In this document: positions 45,242-57,248 of the stretch, one piece after another
Numbering within the stretch: position 1 is the first letter of the stretch
Layout of the letters: each line of letters starts with the position of its first letter
Notes under the pieces: generated by a model
Seen by the model: only the letters and a program-made list of their open reading frames with translations
What the model was told of the DNA's origin: nothing
Databases searched by the model: none
Source of the DNA: Strigamia acuminata
Lineage: Eukaryota > Arthropoda > Chilopoda > Geophilomorpha > Linotaeniidae
Assembly: GCA_949358305.1 (NCBI GenBank)
Contig: OX442315.1
Span: forward strand, 30,098,427-30,158,426
Direction of reading: 5' to 3'
DNA length: 60,000 nucleotides
Made by a program: the position numbers and the translations under genes

Positions 45242-48200
45242 ATGTGCCGATCTGTTCAAGGTCTTCTTCTGGGTTGTCTTGCCTTCTCCATCATCTATAT
45301 CATTGCTGGTGGGGTCCAGGTGTCGGTTGGCATTGTTTTTATGCTGGTTTTGCCCATTTTTCGCCTGGCCTCAAACATCTGGACGGGCGCTGCGGTAAAT
45401 ATTTTTTATTCTTACAAAAAAAAAAAGATTAAAAAAATAAAAATAAAAATAAAAATAAAATAACACAAAATAAAATGATTTATTTTTTCAGAATATTGCC
45501 TTAGGAGGAGCCTTTTCTGCTCTGATTTGCTGTGGAAAAAGCAATCTAACGAAAGTAAGTTCAAATTAACTTTATACTTTAAATTTTGAGAATGTCCCGA
45601 TGCATTGCACGGTTTGGTATTTATTCCAATTTGACCAAACAAAAATGCCTTTTATTCGTTAAAAGCGAATCTAAATCTCTCGTCAAAGCCACTTTGTCCT
45701 AATATAAACATGTGGGGGGGCCCCAGAGGCCGGAGCGGACAAATTATGGGGGCCCCGAAGCAAACAAACGGTGGACGGTCCAGCTAACAAAATCGAATCG
45801 AAAAATTTGTGATTGACATTAAACGAAATGCGAAATGGAATAAAACTTTAGCGTGTTATGCAGCGAAGCATGAAATATGCAGTATGCCAAAGTCGTAACA
45901 AAAAGCCGAACTTCGGGGCACGCTCAACTCAAATCATTTTTATTTATTCACGTTTATTTTATTTTGTTTTTATTTTAAATACAGCACAAGATGTGTTTAA
46001 GTTTATCAATCGGTGTAGTCTTGATCAACCTAGGAAACATTCTTGTACTGGAAATATGTGAATGGAGGGCTTTTTTGCCTGCAATACGAATCCAGGATAT
46101 CGTGCGTGAGGAAAAAACCGATATGCTTCTTGTAGGTAAACACTCATTAAAATTGATCTATTTACTTTTCTTTCACTAAAAAATCACAAAAAGAAAAAAA
46201 AAAAAAAAAAACTTAAAATCATTCGAATACCGCTTTGTTGTTTAAACTGAAATCGTTTCTCACGTGTTATTTTTAGCGTACCTGTCAAGTACAATCAGCA
46301 CAGCCGTAGCTCTTGTAGTAGGCTTTGTAGCGTGTGAATACATCTACTGTTTACTCATTGCGGGCCGCACAAATTCGGATGACGACAAACCAGCATCACT
46401 AGTAAAATCAAATAATAAAATTCCCATTATTTTAGCATTATTTCTAACAAATACAAAATTTGTAACTCCAGAAACGGAACTTTCCCTGTCGTACCCGCCG
46501 AGCATCATCCTACGAGCCCATTTCCTTCAGCTGGGTATTCGAAGCATCCGACAACTTCCAATCGGTTCATAACTCATTGATGAGAAGTCGTGGCGGAAGC
46601 AACAAGGCGTATAACCCCGTAAATCTAACCGACAAACCAAAACCCAGCATAACACCACACGCAAAAGCCATAAACAACTCAGAAACCGACTATTCATTAC
46701 CACCGAAAAGACCTAATGCCATAAACAGCATATCCACGTCCGGCTACAGCTCGCCCAACTGGCAAATGCACACGGACAGACGTCACCGCCATCATTACGA
46801 AAACATCGAATTTTTCCACCTAAGTCTCGGCATGCATTTATCTCAAAGCGACGTCGCAAACCACAGACAGAGGTTGGAGAACGTCGCCCGACCCCGGCGG
46901 GACTCGAAAAGCCTAGTACAACTTCCGATGTACGTTTGCGACTCGGATGAAATCCGACGCGGCGCTTCGGCCTCGTCGTCCCCGGTCCACCAGTCCACTC
47001 TCCCGCTGCGGGGACACCGTAAAAGGTCGTTGAGCGACTCGAGAGGACGACGATGGGACGGCAAGTCGCCTAGGAAAAGACACAAAACAGATTTCGTAGC
47101 TGAATTAGGTGAAACTAGTTTCGATGATTTATCATTCCAGCGCCCATCCCGCCTTAGTTCGACCCCAGAAACGGCAAGGAGGTACCAACTGCCGGACGTG
47201 GCTGACGTGTCCAGTTTGTGCACGAGTCTGGACGATAAATTGCCTTCCAAAGTGTCTGATAATTTCACAGATGTAAAGCCCACAACTTCCAATGCAGAAT
47301 CAGCGTATCGTCCAGACAAGGTGGCGAAATTCCAAGTGTTGGACAAGCAAATTAAGGAAGAGGAGGACGTTGAAAACGAGGAAAACCCGCATGGGGTTGC
47401 GGTTAAGGAAGCGAGTTTAAAGAGCAAAAAAAAGGAGAAATTTCGGAAGCAAATTGAAGATTCCATTCTGAATAAGAATTCGCTGGGGTACCAGACCTCC
47501 ATCAGTACAAATGGACTTCCTGCCATCGACATCGAGTTTCGTCCAATAGACGAAGCGAACGAATCGCAAAGCACGTGGAAACTGTTCAGGAAACCGAGCT
47601 GGAAAGATCTGGAGAAAAGTCGTTATAAAAGTGACGATGGAATCGTGTTTAGATCGATCGACAGGCGTGCGAATCTCAAGGATACGATTGTGGAGTCGGG
47701 ATCAGGTGAGAGATGGCGACCGATCCGCTAATTCATCAAGATGGCGGAAACTGAAAACTGAAAACAAACAAAAATATTCCGCAGGTGAGAACAAGGGACG
47801 AGATTATGTCATCCAATGGAAACCGATGGATGGACCTCGTCTTAGTCCATCTTTCCTCGATGATTCTGATAGTTTGGTCAATTTGTCTAATTTGGAGCTC
47901 ATGGCCAGGCAATGGCGAACTAATAATTTGTACAAGGTGAGAAACGAATGAAAATATATGCACTGCGCAGACTCAGAGTTAATTCATTGCACCGTATTTA
48001 ACAGTGTAGATATTTATCACTAACTTAAGAGATATATATATATACATCTTTGTTTTCTTTTTTTAAAATTTGATTTTCTGAAAAACAAGGGTATAATTAG
48101 ATAAGTTAGGGACCGGTTCCTTACCTCATTGAATTTTATTTGTAGAAAATTCAACAGCAAATCGCTTTCCAACAGAAGCGCAAAATCTATAACATTGCTC

Positions 48201-48253
48201 CCGTCCCCGCATCGATGAATCAGGAAAGATTTGCATTTATGGAACCTGATTAA
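45242..48253 (+). CDS. Four-helix membrane protein with long charged tail
   Basis: Seven exons: 45242-45394, 45492-45554, 45985-46135, 46277-46401, 46472-47705, 47785-47936 and 48146-48253 (1986 nt, 661 residues). Residues 1-151 hold hydrophobic stretches at about 5-40, 48-65, 75-96 and 124-151, a tetraspan layout. The first two helices and the IWTGAANIALGG link between them resemble the CD20/MS4A-type arrangement (a WxG motif before helix 2), but I do not recognise a family firmly. The tail, 152-661, is predicted cytoplasmic: it is rich in Ser, Arg and Lys, with an acidic patch (KEEEDVENEEN) and no globular domain I can name. A role in the cell is not assignable; a membrane-anchored scaffold is one possibility. 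The join between exons 4 and 5 uses GTAAAA and is supported by a continuous frame. Exon 5 at 1234 nt is by far the longest exon in the compact part of the window. Confidence 0.8.
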
Positions 48254-49035
48254 AGTAGAGAATGAATTATTATTTGCACTTAAAAATGTTCGATAATTAT
48301 ATATATATTAAAAAAATATATTATATACGAAAAGATTGTTAAAAATCACGAGTCTGCAAAATGACATAATCGTTGGTTAAAGTTGAAGTTTCTATTTTTC
48401 TGGATTTACCGTAAATAAAAAGAACGTTTAATACCACGTTAAGAAAAATTACCGCGAGAAAAAAGGCTTTAGTTAATTATATTTTGTGTAATTTTTATTG
48501 CATAGTTAAATACAATCGACACACAAAATTATCTACCCTGTTGATTGTAAAATGTTGTTCTATTATGTACATTGTATAAATATTACTGAAAGACTTGTTT
48601 GGAATAAAATATCATAATTATGAATTATCTTTTCTCACATTTTTATAAAAAATTGAGCACTTAATTGATGACATGGTTGATCAAAGATCCGGATTTTGGC
48701 GCCATAGACCATCGACAAGGTCAAATCAAAGTTGCATAATCAGTTTTCTCATTCTTAATAATTATATAAAGAAATATATATAATCATTATTTTTGGAAAT
48801 TAAAATTAGTAGACTTTGGAGGTTAGTGTAAAAAAATATTAGAAAACAATTGGGAAAAAGTCGATTTTTAATTAATCTTGTTAGTGTAAAATGTCAAACA
48901 AAATTTTATAAAAAAAAAAATTAATCAAATTAAAAAAAAGTTTCCAGTTACTCTAAAACACTCTTGACCAAACAAAACAAACTCAAACTGATAGAAAGTT
49001 AGAAACATTTCCTCAGACCCAATTAATATCACATT
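48254..49035. other. Converging 3' ends
   Basis: A gap of 782 bp between the stop codons of the plus-strand membrane-protein gene and the minus-strand acetyltransferase. It is very AT-rich and carries poly(A) signals for both strands. No gene seen. Confidence 0.5.
48603..48608 (+). terminator. Candidate poly(A) signal of the membrane-protein gene
   Basis: AATAAA about 350 nt past the stop codon. Another copy lies at 48414-48419. The acetyltransferase gene runs towards it on the opposite strand and has its own candidate AATAAA (minus) at 48494-48499, so the two 3' UTRs may overlap. Confidence 0.3.
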
Positions 49036-52033
49036 TCACAACTTCGAACTTTGAGTCATCACCAAAACATTCTGCATATCTGTCAAACTCTTTTCCAGGG
49101 CTTCGCTAAACTTAACAGAACACGTTTCGGGAGAAATCTCTTGCGACGTAAGACCGAAATTAATTTGCTTCTCGAGCGGATTGTAACAACAGCCGTAACC
49201 ATCGGCAGTAAGCGGTCCATAAATCATAAACGAGTCGCATTTTCCAGACACCTACAACAAAATTATCATCAAGTAAAAACGGTAAATTTCAATTACAACA
49301 ATTTCAATCATTACCTGACTAGTCGACAACCTGTAATGGCTGCTCTCACGAAAGCTCGAATCACGAAATACAGCTGGAACTTCAATTCCGTTTTCCAAAG
49401 CAATTAATTTCAGACCTAGTAGATGCCGATCGACACCAAACCCACCGACTGCCTACAAAACAAAATTTACATTTAAAATTATAATTTAAAAAAAAAAAAA
49501 ATAATCGTTAATTAACTAATTTTCTAAAAACTCACATCTGATACGTATCGTTTATGATTTTCGATCGCAGTTCGAATATGCCGCACTTTCTCGACGTTGG
49601 AATTCGATTCCAACATGGCTTTACAAAACGCAACCGATTCTAGCGAAGTAGATCGAATGTTTTCAGTCCTTCCATGTAAATACTGTCGCGTTGATGCCGA
49701 TTCGTAGCATGCGCCGGGCGCTTTATGAAGCCTATGTTTGAAATTACAATTAAAAATGCTCTTTTATGTTAGATTTTTAAATTTTATTTAAATATAAATC
49801 ACCTGAAAAAGGCTAATTGAATTGCCATTTGGATGTAGCTATCTGGGCTCAATTTTTGGGATTTGATAAAATTTTTGCCGTAACCTTTAAACGTGTAAGC
49901 GGTTACTTGAAGATCTTGCACTAAACTAAAATTAAAATCGAATTAGAAAATAAATCAAATTATTATTTAATTACGTACTTGTCCAAGTTCCGTGCTGATA
50001 CATCAATATCTGCTTGAACCTCTTTAGTTATATTAAATGGTAACAGTTGTGGTGGCAATGGATTTTTCGCTGCCGAATGCTTTGTTGAGTGAGACGAGCT
50101 AATACAAATACCAATTACCGATTAAATTATTATTGTGTGAAAATTCAATGCTAACTTACAGGTATTTGACAACGTGATCCATTAAACCGGCTATCGGCGG
50201 CCCCTCGGCGGGACTGTGTTCGTAAGTGAGGCCGACAGATCCTTCACGACCGACGATAAACTGAAATTAATCAAATTACGTGATAAAATTAATTTTGATT
50301 GTTATTTTAAATGGCGATTTACCTGCACTGTTTTGTCGAACCAGCGATTTCCTGCATTGTTTTTACTTCCACAGCCATGAATCGATTGCATTGCAGAACG
50401 AGTTCGCCCATCAACTGTTTTTGCACTTTCATTCCGATCATCAATGCACAAGACAAAAATGCTTTTCTGAATTGCATCCAACGATTTTTGATTAACCTTA
50501 TCTGTAAATTAAATTTTTTTCTGGGTTAATGTGGATACAGAGAACAAAGCATTTACATTTTTGAAAATATTTTAGAAAAAATTACTCAACCTTTCATTAA
50601 TTTTTTGTACGCATTAGCCCACGTGTCACGATTATCAGATGTCAAAATCCCAATTGGTTGAGCTGGATTTTCCGATTGCTTAACGATATCCTTTAAAAAT
50701 GATTCAATTTGTTTTTCTGATAGAACTTCATTATCTTGTGCGTAGACTTCTAGTTTAAAAAACTGTAAAAATGGTAAAAAAATGATTAAACTATACATAC
50801 ATATTTATTTTTTTACGAAATAATCTCACTTGATTTTTGTGAATAACAACTATATGAGAAGGTGGATGAATCTCCAATCCAAAATGTCGAACCGAGTCCC
50901 GCTTGAGACCGGGAATGCGACATGTTGATAAAATTTTCAGGTACTGGCTCATGTCCAATGGCTTTCCGCCCATCATCTCTAAAGGGATTTGTTTACTAAA
51001 GAAATAATTTGATTTAATTTAATTATCAACTCTATATGCAAATTTAACTAACTTATCAATCATAGACTTGAAATCCAAAGCACCAGCAATTAGCTTAGCC
51101 GCATAACTAATAAAAAAAAAATATAAATAAAAATTCATAAATTTTTATTTCAACATTTTTATTACCGAATCTGATCATCTTGGGATTTAAAATCTACTTG
51201 CGGCATCACTAAACCCGGACTAGAAAACGCAACCAACGGAGATCTAAATTCCATATAAGCCACATTTAACCACCAATCACTCAACTAAATAAAAATAATA
51301 ATAAAAATTAAAATTAGATCATTTATTAGAATTTTTATAGTTTTTATACCCAATTTTCTGTATTTTTGGCCTTTTCTTCCAATAAAAACTGTAATTTCTC
51401 TCCGAGACCTCCAGGTATCGTAAAATCTCGAACCAACTACAACAAATAAAAACAAAATTAATTAAAACCGACACGAAACATAAAATAATTGTAAAAATTC
51501 ACTTTTTCGGTCTGCGCATATTCATTTTCAGACACGACCGGTTTAATACTTTTCAGATATTTTTGGAAGGTTTGCTGCAACGTAGGAACTGGTAGTCGTG
51601 GTAAAGGTGCTGCTAGTGGTTGCGCAACTGTACTCATAACAATCGCAGAGTCCCGTAGGTGCCATGTTGCTTTGATATCGTTTCGCAATTTTCCCTTTAC
51701 TGTTTGAAGAACTCTTCCCTATTAAGAAAAAGAAGAAAATGAGTCGTGATTAAACAGTTTCGTACACAGCGCGGACGATTTTACTTTCGAAAATTGACAA
51801 TTAAACCACGAACACAATTTATTGTGTTCGCGATTTATCACATTAAAAAACTCCGAAATGCTACACATCATTTAAAGTTCGCGATTAACCATGAGGGGGC
51901 AACTAGGACATCAGGGGGGGACACAGTACCCACCAGGGGCACCACACAGCGTAGATACCGTTAAACGCTAAACCTAGAATATTAATGATTTTGATCGAAA
52001 ACTTACGAACGGAAATAAAACCTTGAAGAACAT
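49036..52033 (-). CDS. CRAT: Carnitine O-acetyltransferase
   Basis: Transfers acetyl groups between CoA and carnitine, buffering acetyl-CoA in mitochondria and peroxisomes. Fourteen exons: 52007-52033, 51503-51718, 51350-51436, 51166-51284, 51053-51106, 50830-50995, 50591-50762, 50323-50501, 50160-50260, 49979-50098, 49803-49925, 49536-49731, 49315-49452 and 49036-49251 (1914 nt, 637 residues; human 626). The family opening LPRLPVPTLQQT and a GGKPLDMSQY motif are present. The catalytic His is His355 in TYEHSPAEGPP. YESAS and DGYGCCYNP near the end are also family marks. The first 37 residues are hydrophobic and basic without acids until Asp23, which fits a mitochondrial presequence. An internal Met37 could start a form without it. 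The last three residues are SKL, a peroxisomal targeting signal. Two acceptors lie five bases apart at the exon starting 49925, and only the upstream one keeps frame. One donor is a weak GTTGAG. Confidence 0.95.
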
Positions 52034-52212
52034 CCACACCGAGTTAAAAACAAATACGATCGTCACGAGAGAGACTAGTCTGCTTGACAAAGTCAAATAT
52101 AAAACTTGGCCAAAGAAGGAACTTCGTCGAGGTTCGTAAACAGGAAGTACGTCAGAGGAAAATTGGCACACGCCTTTTTTCACCAGCCGGCAACCGGAAT
52201 TCAACGAACAAA
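52034..52212. promoter_or_regulatory. Bidirectional promoter of CRAT and PTPA
   Basis: Only 179 bp separate the two divergent start codons. The stretch must hold both 5' UTRs and core promoters. A TATAAA on the plus strand is at 52098-52103, about 110 bp before the PTPA ATG. No other known motif stands out. Confidence 0.6.
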
Positions 52213-53688
52213 ATGGAACCTACCACTTTCAGCAGTAAGATTTAATATTTTTTCGATTCGTGTGCATTACTCGTTGCATTATTTAATTGTAGCCGCTAAA
52301 TTACTCGATGACCACCAATATGTTGCAGCCAAGAAGGAAGTTTTTAATGTGCAAGACATGGACGTGTGGGAAAAATCTGAGGCGTATCACGAATATTTAG
52401 GTTTTATTATTATGTTGAATGAAGAAGTCCGAGGAAAGAAAATGACCACAGAATGCCGTGTGTCAAATGTGATTATGATTTTATAGCATTGCGACTGAGT
52501 CAATATTTTTTTTTTTAAATATTTAAAGATTACCAAAGGTATACTAGATTTAATAGAAACGTTTGACAAATGGGTGGACGAAACTCCACCGATGGAACAG
52601 CCGCAAAGATTTGGAAATAAAGCATTCCGTATTTGGTTCCAGAAGCTACAAGAAGTAATATTTGATTTTTAGAACCGAAAGGAGTTTAAAAAATAAAGAA
52701 TGTTTGTTTTCCTAATTTCAGAATGTTCCAAACCTATTGAAATCCGCACTTCCTACCGAATTTCATCAAGCAATACCGGAAGTTTCTGTCTACTTGATAG
52801 AAAGTGTAGGAAATTCAACCAGAATTGATTACGGAACAGGTAAATAACAAAAAATAACAAAATAATATTTTTTTAAATAAAAAAATTATTGTTTTTCTTA
52901 TTTAGGTCACGAAATGGCGTTTGCTATGTTTCTCTGTTGTTTGTATAAAATCAGTGCATTTAATAGTGAAGATACATTAGCAGTTGTGTTTAAAATATTC
53001 AATCGTTATTTAATATTTATGCGAAAACTACAACTAACGTACCGAATGGAGCCAGCCGGGAGCCATGGTGTTTGGAGTCTCGATGACTATCAGTTTCTTC
53101 CTTTTATATGGGGAAGTTCTCAGTTGATTGGTTGGTATTTTAGAGAATGTCGAAAGAGCAAAGTTTTATCAGATGAACTCTTTTAACAGGGCATCCGCGG
53201 TTACTTCCAAAAAGTTTCTACAACCCTGATAATGCAGATGCCTACGCAAAGGACTACATGTTTCTCTCTTGCATTCAATTTATCCATAAGGTAAATGCGC
53301 ACAATAGGATTTGTGTTGTCTATTGTGTTGATTAATCTGATAACGATGTTTTCCTGTGAATTTTTGGAATTATTCCAGACTATTTGTTTAATTTTATCTG
53401 TTTTTTTTTTATTAGGTGAAAAGTGGGCCTTTTGCTGAGCATTCTAATCAGTTATGGAATATTAGCGCTGTCCCGAGTTGGGAAAAAATTAATTCGGGTC
53501 TCGTCAAAATGTATAAAGCTGAGGTATATATATTTTTTTTTTTAGTGGGTTGATTATTATTATTATTATATTTATGATTTGAGAATTTTTAATTACAGGT
53601 TTTATCGAAATTTCCAGTAATTCAGCATGTTATGTTTGGATCGTTGCTCCCGATCCGCCCAGCATCTGGAACAAGTGCTGAAACGTAA
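52213..53688 (+). CDS. PTPA: PP2A phosphatase activator PTPA
   Basis: Protein phosphatase 2A activator, a peptidyl-prolyl isomerase-like chaperone that helps load the metal ions and activate the PP2A catalytic subunit in cytosol and nucleus. Eight exons: 52213-52234, 52293-52468, 52529-52654, 52722-52839, 52906-53130, 53190-53290, 53416-53523 and 53599-53688 (966 nt, 321 residues; human about 323). Family blocks in order: KWVDETPP with RFGNKAFRIW, VGNSTRIDYGTGHE, RMEPAGSHGVW, LDDYQFLPFIWGSSQLI, GPFAEHSNQLWNISAVPSW and the C-terminal PVIQHVMFGSLLPI. All are present and the length is normal. The first exon codes only seven residues and joins by a split codon to the exon at 52293. The donor after SSQLI is a weak GTTGGT, chosen because it alone keeps frame. 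Confidence 0.95.
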
Positions 53689-53804
53689 TGACCATATTGA
53701 ACAAGATTTAAAAAAAAAGTTTAATTTATTTATCGGAAAAACTGTTTAGGTAAAATTTTTCAGCATTTGTAAACTTGTCATTTGTTTCTTTTATTTAAAA
53801 AATT

Positions 53805-53810
53805 AATAAA
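53805..53810 (+). terminator. Candidate poly(A) signal of PTPA
   Basis: AATAAA 117 nt after the PTPA stop codon, at a usual distance for a short 3' UTR. Confidence 0.4.
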
Positions 53811-56800
53811 AATTTCATTCGGTAATTAGGTAGTCCTATTATGCTTTCGTTTACTTTGTACATTGTGGTTATAGACGTTGCAAAATGCCAAAATTTGAAT
53901 CAGCAGCCAAACGTATTTTCGCCACTGTAGGTAATGTATAGGAATCCATCGTCGTCTGAATAACTCTTGTATATACTTCCCATTGTAGCACTGAAAGAAA
54001 TAAACGAGTCATTGTATATTTGTTTTTGAGTTTAATCAATGATTTTTAAATTTTTTTTTTTAAATAAAATTTTTTTTTTTTTTTTTTAATTTGGTCATCC
54101 TAAACTGATTTTGACACTGATTTACCTTTTTTTTTAGATAAGATTCTTAAGTAAAATTTTTATCATTTAATTTGTGCGTAAAATCCGTAGAAAAGAATAT
54201 CCGTTGCAACTTATGAAAGTTCCCCCACGTGTTGCACTTTTCAGCAGAAATTCACGTGATCAAAACACCATTAGTCATGGAGTAATAAACACACGACAAA
54301 AAGTTGTGTACGCTATTCACAAGTTCAGATATATAATTCTTCATTTATATTTGATGACCAACTATATTCCATTATCAATTTCAGCAAAAAAAATTTAAAA
54401 ATTAAAAATTTAGATAAAAAATTCGCTCCAATATTTTTTGGACAAAAAAAAATCCTTTTATACTGAACCCTTTTAACCTATTTAATATTTACGCCATATA
54501 ATGACCATTAAATCACCTTGATTGAGGAAGAACTTTGCCGACGAATAAAAAAATAGCCTTTTCCGGCGCAAGTTGTATTCTTTTCCGAATTATCCACATA
54601 AATTGAGCTACAGTAATGTCGGTGGGCACGAGAAACTTCTGTTTATCGATTGTCGGTATGTGCGTATGAGGAGCTCTTTGGACGATGACCTAATTTAGGG
54701 GCAAGCGTCAATTAACTAAACATTTTCGTATTAAAACGAGTCAATTTTACAGGTATGCGGTCTTCGTATTTTGCGTGGATTTTGCTCGATTCCGTTTTTC
54801 TTTCATCTGAAATCACAGAATTTAATTAGCCGAGCTCTTCGTGCAGTAGCGTGTGCGATCAAATAACATGAGTTTGCACATTCCGATTATCATCTTCCCA
54901 CAAAAACAAACTTTGTTAACTGATCCTGTTTTGGTATTAATTAGCGTCATTGATGATGATTAAAAATGTTTTTTTTTACCGTATGTATACTCTTCCTTGA
55001 ATCGCCACTTCATCGTTTCCCACTAATGTGTTCGTCGAGGTTTTGTTGCGTGAAGTTCAACAGATAGAACTGAGTCAAAAGTTTAAACCGGATGTTATTC
55101 ATCAAACCACGACTTGCGCATGCTCACATTAGCATGCGAGTGCAGACAAAATTTTAACTATTTTTATTTGTTTTTATTTATTGCTAAATTCATTTCCTAA
55201 TATGGTTGGAACTTTGGAATTAATGGGTAAATTTCATTCACGGATCTGTGATTTACTAATCGTGTGATTGAAGTGTTTTTTTTTGCGTTCGATATTATTT
55301 ATTTATTTATTCATGTCGTGAGGTCTGAGGTGACAATATTCTTATCTATTCAACCAGAAATAATAAAAAGATTGCACATATCTAATCAATTGATGTGAAC
55401 GATTGATGATTCATTCACATTGAAGTGCGCAATGATAAATAATCATCTGGTCTCACTTTTTATTCCAATTAAACATATTTTTTTAAATAATTTTTAAACA
55501 ACAAAAACGATTTTTGAAAAATGTATCGAATTTTGACAAAAATACGGAAAGAAACTCAAATATTTAAACCTTCCGCCAGTAATAGTTGATTGACGTCTCG
55601 ACAGATGGCGGGACATGCCCGAAACAAAAACACTCTTTTTGTCATGATCATGTGACTAGGACTGCAAACTACATCACCATTATCAACAATTCCTTGTTTT
55701 TAATCGAAACGGATTAAAAAAATAATTTTTCCTTTTAAAATAAAACAATTCGCTTACAAACTACTATCCTAGACTTATTCAAGGCCACGTAAACAATAAA
55801 TAACCATCTCGTTATTGTTAGAGACTACGTCTGTAATTTTCAATAAACCGAACCCTTGGAACGAGACTAAATATTGCAAAGAGGTCGACTCACGAACGAA
55901 GGTTATTTCCCTGAGCCCTGACGTCAAAACAGACCCTCGGCGCGCTGCCAAGTGGGTTTTTCCGTACAAATCGCTCGATTAGTTTAGTGTATTACAAATT
56001 CCGAGTAATTGAGAGGCTTATCTTCTTCGTACAATGTGAAATTCGACAGCAAATAATCACTTAATCAATTTTACACTTCCTTTAGTGACAAGTTAACAAA
56101 ACTTTCCACACTTAAGAAAAAAAAAATTAAAATTATCTTCCATTTAATTTATTTTCTATTTAATTTATTCTTCCGAAATAAAACACTATGAAAAAAATCA
56201 TGAATTGGAACACTGAAACTCATTTCAATAGCAGAATAATCCAAGTCAAGAGACCAACAGAAATTAAGTTGACCCTTGTATCTAAAAGTAGTCCGAGAGG
56301 GCACACAGTCAGACAAGTATGATACCGCCTCATGAGTTGTTTCCGTTTTATAACCTCAAAAATAGTTGCCACGGCAACGAGTCAAGTGCTTGTTGTTATT
56401 TACGTTGCTATAGGAGATTGCAAAATAGTGATCACGTTCGGGAATTATAATTATTTTTTTTTATTGCAATAAAACTCAAATTCTTAACGCTTAACTCTTC
56501 GTGTGACTTCATTCATTTTTAAACACGTTCGATTTTGCAATATAAATAAATAAACGGCGAGTTGCTGCACACATGACATTGACCGCTAGAATGAAACATT
56601 TTCGAGTTGAAATTCTTTGTTTTGTTTTATATATTAGTATAATTTTATTCGTACTTTGAACTACTTTATTTATATAATTTATTCATCATAATCTGCCATA
56701 AGGCTTATTAAGTAGGCCGCTGAACTAGTCAGGTGGCATCAAAGTGCTGCGATGATGGGAATGATGTAAAAGCAAAAATTCACTCTGTTTTTCCCATTCT

Positions 56801-57202
56801 TCTTTTATTTTACAAACACCAGTGCCCTGACAACACAAAAGCGTCTCCCTTTTGACTTCATTCCTCCCCTATCTCCCTAACCAGTTTGCAAGCCCCAAAA
56901 ACTGGCCCCGCGCAGAAAATATTCAAAAGAAATCGCACAAACTTTTGCAATTTTAGCCCTAAAACTTGCGATTTTTTATGGTCAAATTTCATGAACAAAT
57001 TTTGTCTGGCTTCTTCTATAATTATTATTTTCGGAATTTTCATCCCAAAATAACTTTCCATTTCATCTCTGCCAGCACCCGCTTGTATATTTAGCATTTC
57101 CTGTAATGTTTTTTTTTCTTCTTTTTCTTTTTCCATTCTATATTTTTACTTCATATTTTCACGATGTCTCTTGCCCTTCTCGAACTCGAGTTCATTCTTC
57201 TG

Positions 57203-57248
57203 TGACGTCACTTGAAGGTTAATGACCAAACTAGGGCACATGACGTCA
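57203..57248. promoter_or_regulatory. Paired CRE sites
   Basis: TGACGTCA at 57203-57210 and again at 57241-57248, 38 bp apart in start position. Perfect CRE octamers this close are unlikely by chance at this base composition. They may mark a CREB/ATF-responsive element of an unseen gene. Confidence 0.35.

Noticed and set aside
46843-47574. 243-codon open frame on the minus strand
   Set aside because: It lies opposite exon 5 of the plus-strand membrane-protein gene, which continues in frame into flanking exons. The antisense frame has no family resemblance.
52106-52292. A longer N-terminus of PTPA reading directly upstream from 52293
   Set aside because: That stretch contains a clear acceptor (AATTGTAG) and the short first exon 52213-52234 joins in phase. 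The read-through would be intron sequence.
56858-57136. 92-codon Lys/Glu-rich frame on the minus strand
   Set aside because: The start is poly-Lys/Glu from a TTTTTCTTC tract. There are no splice signals, no domain and no neighbours in the same frame.
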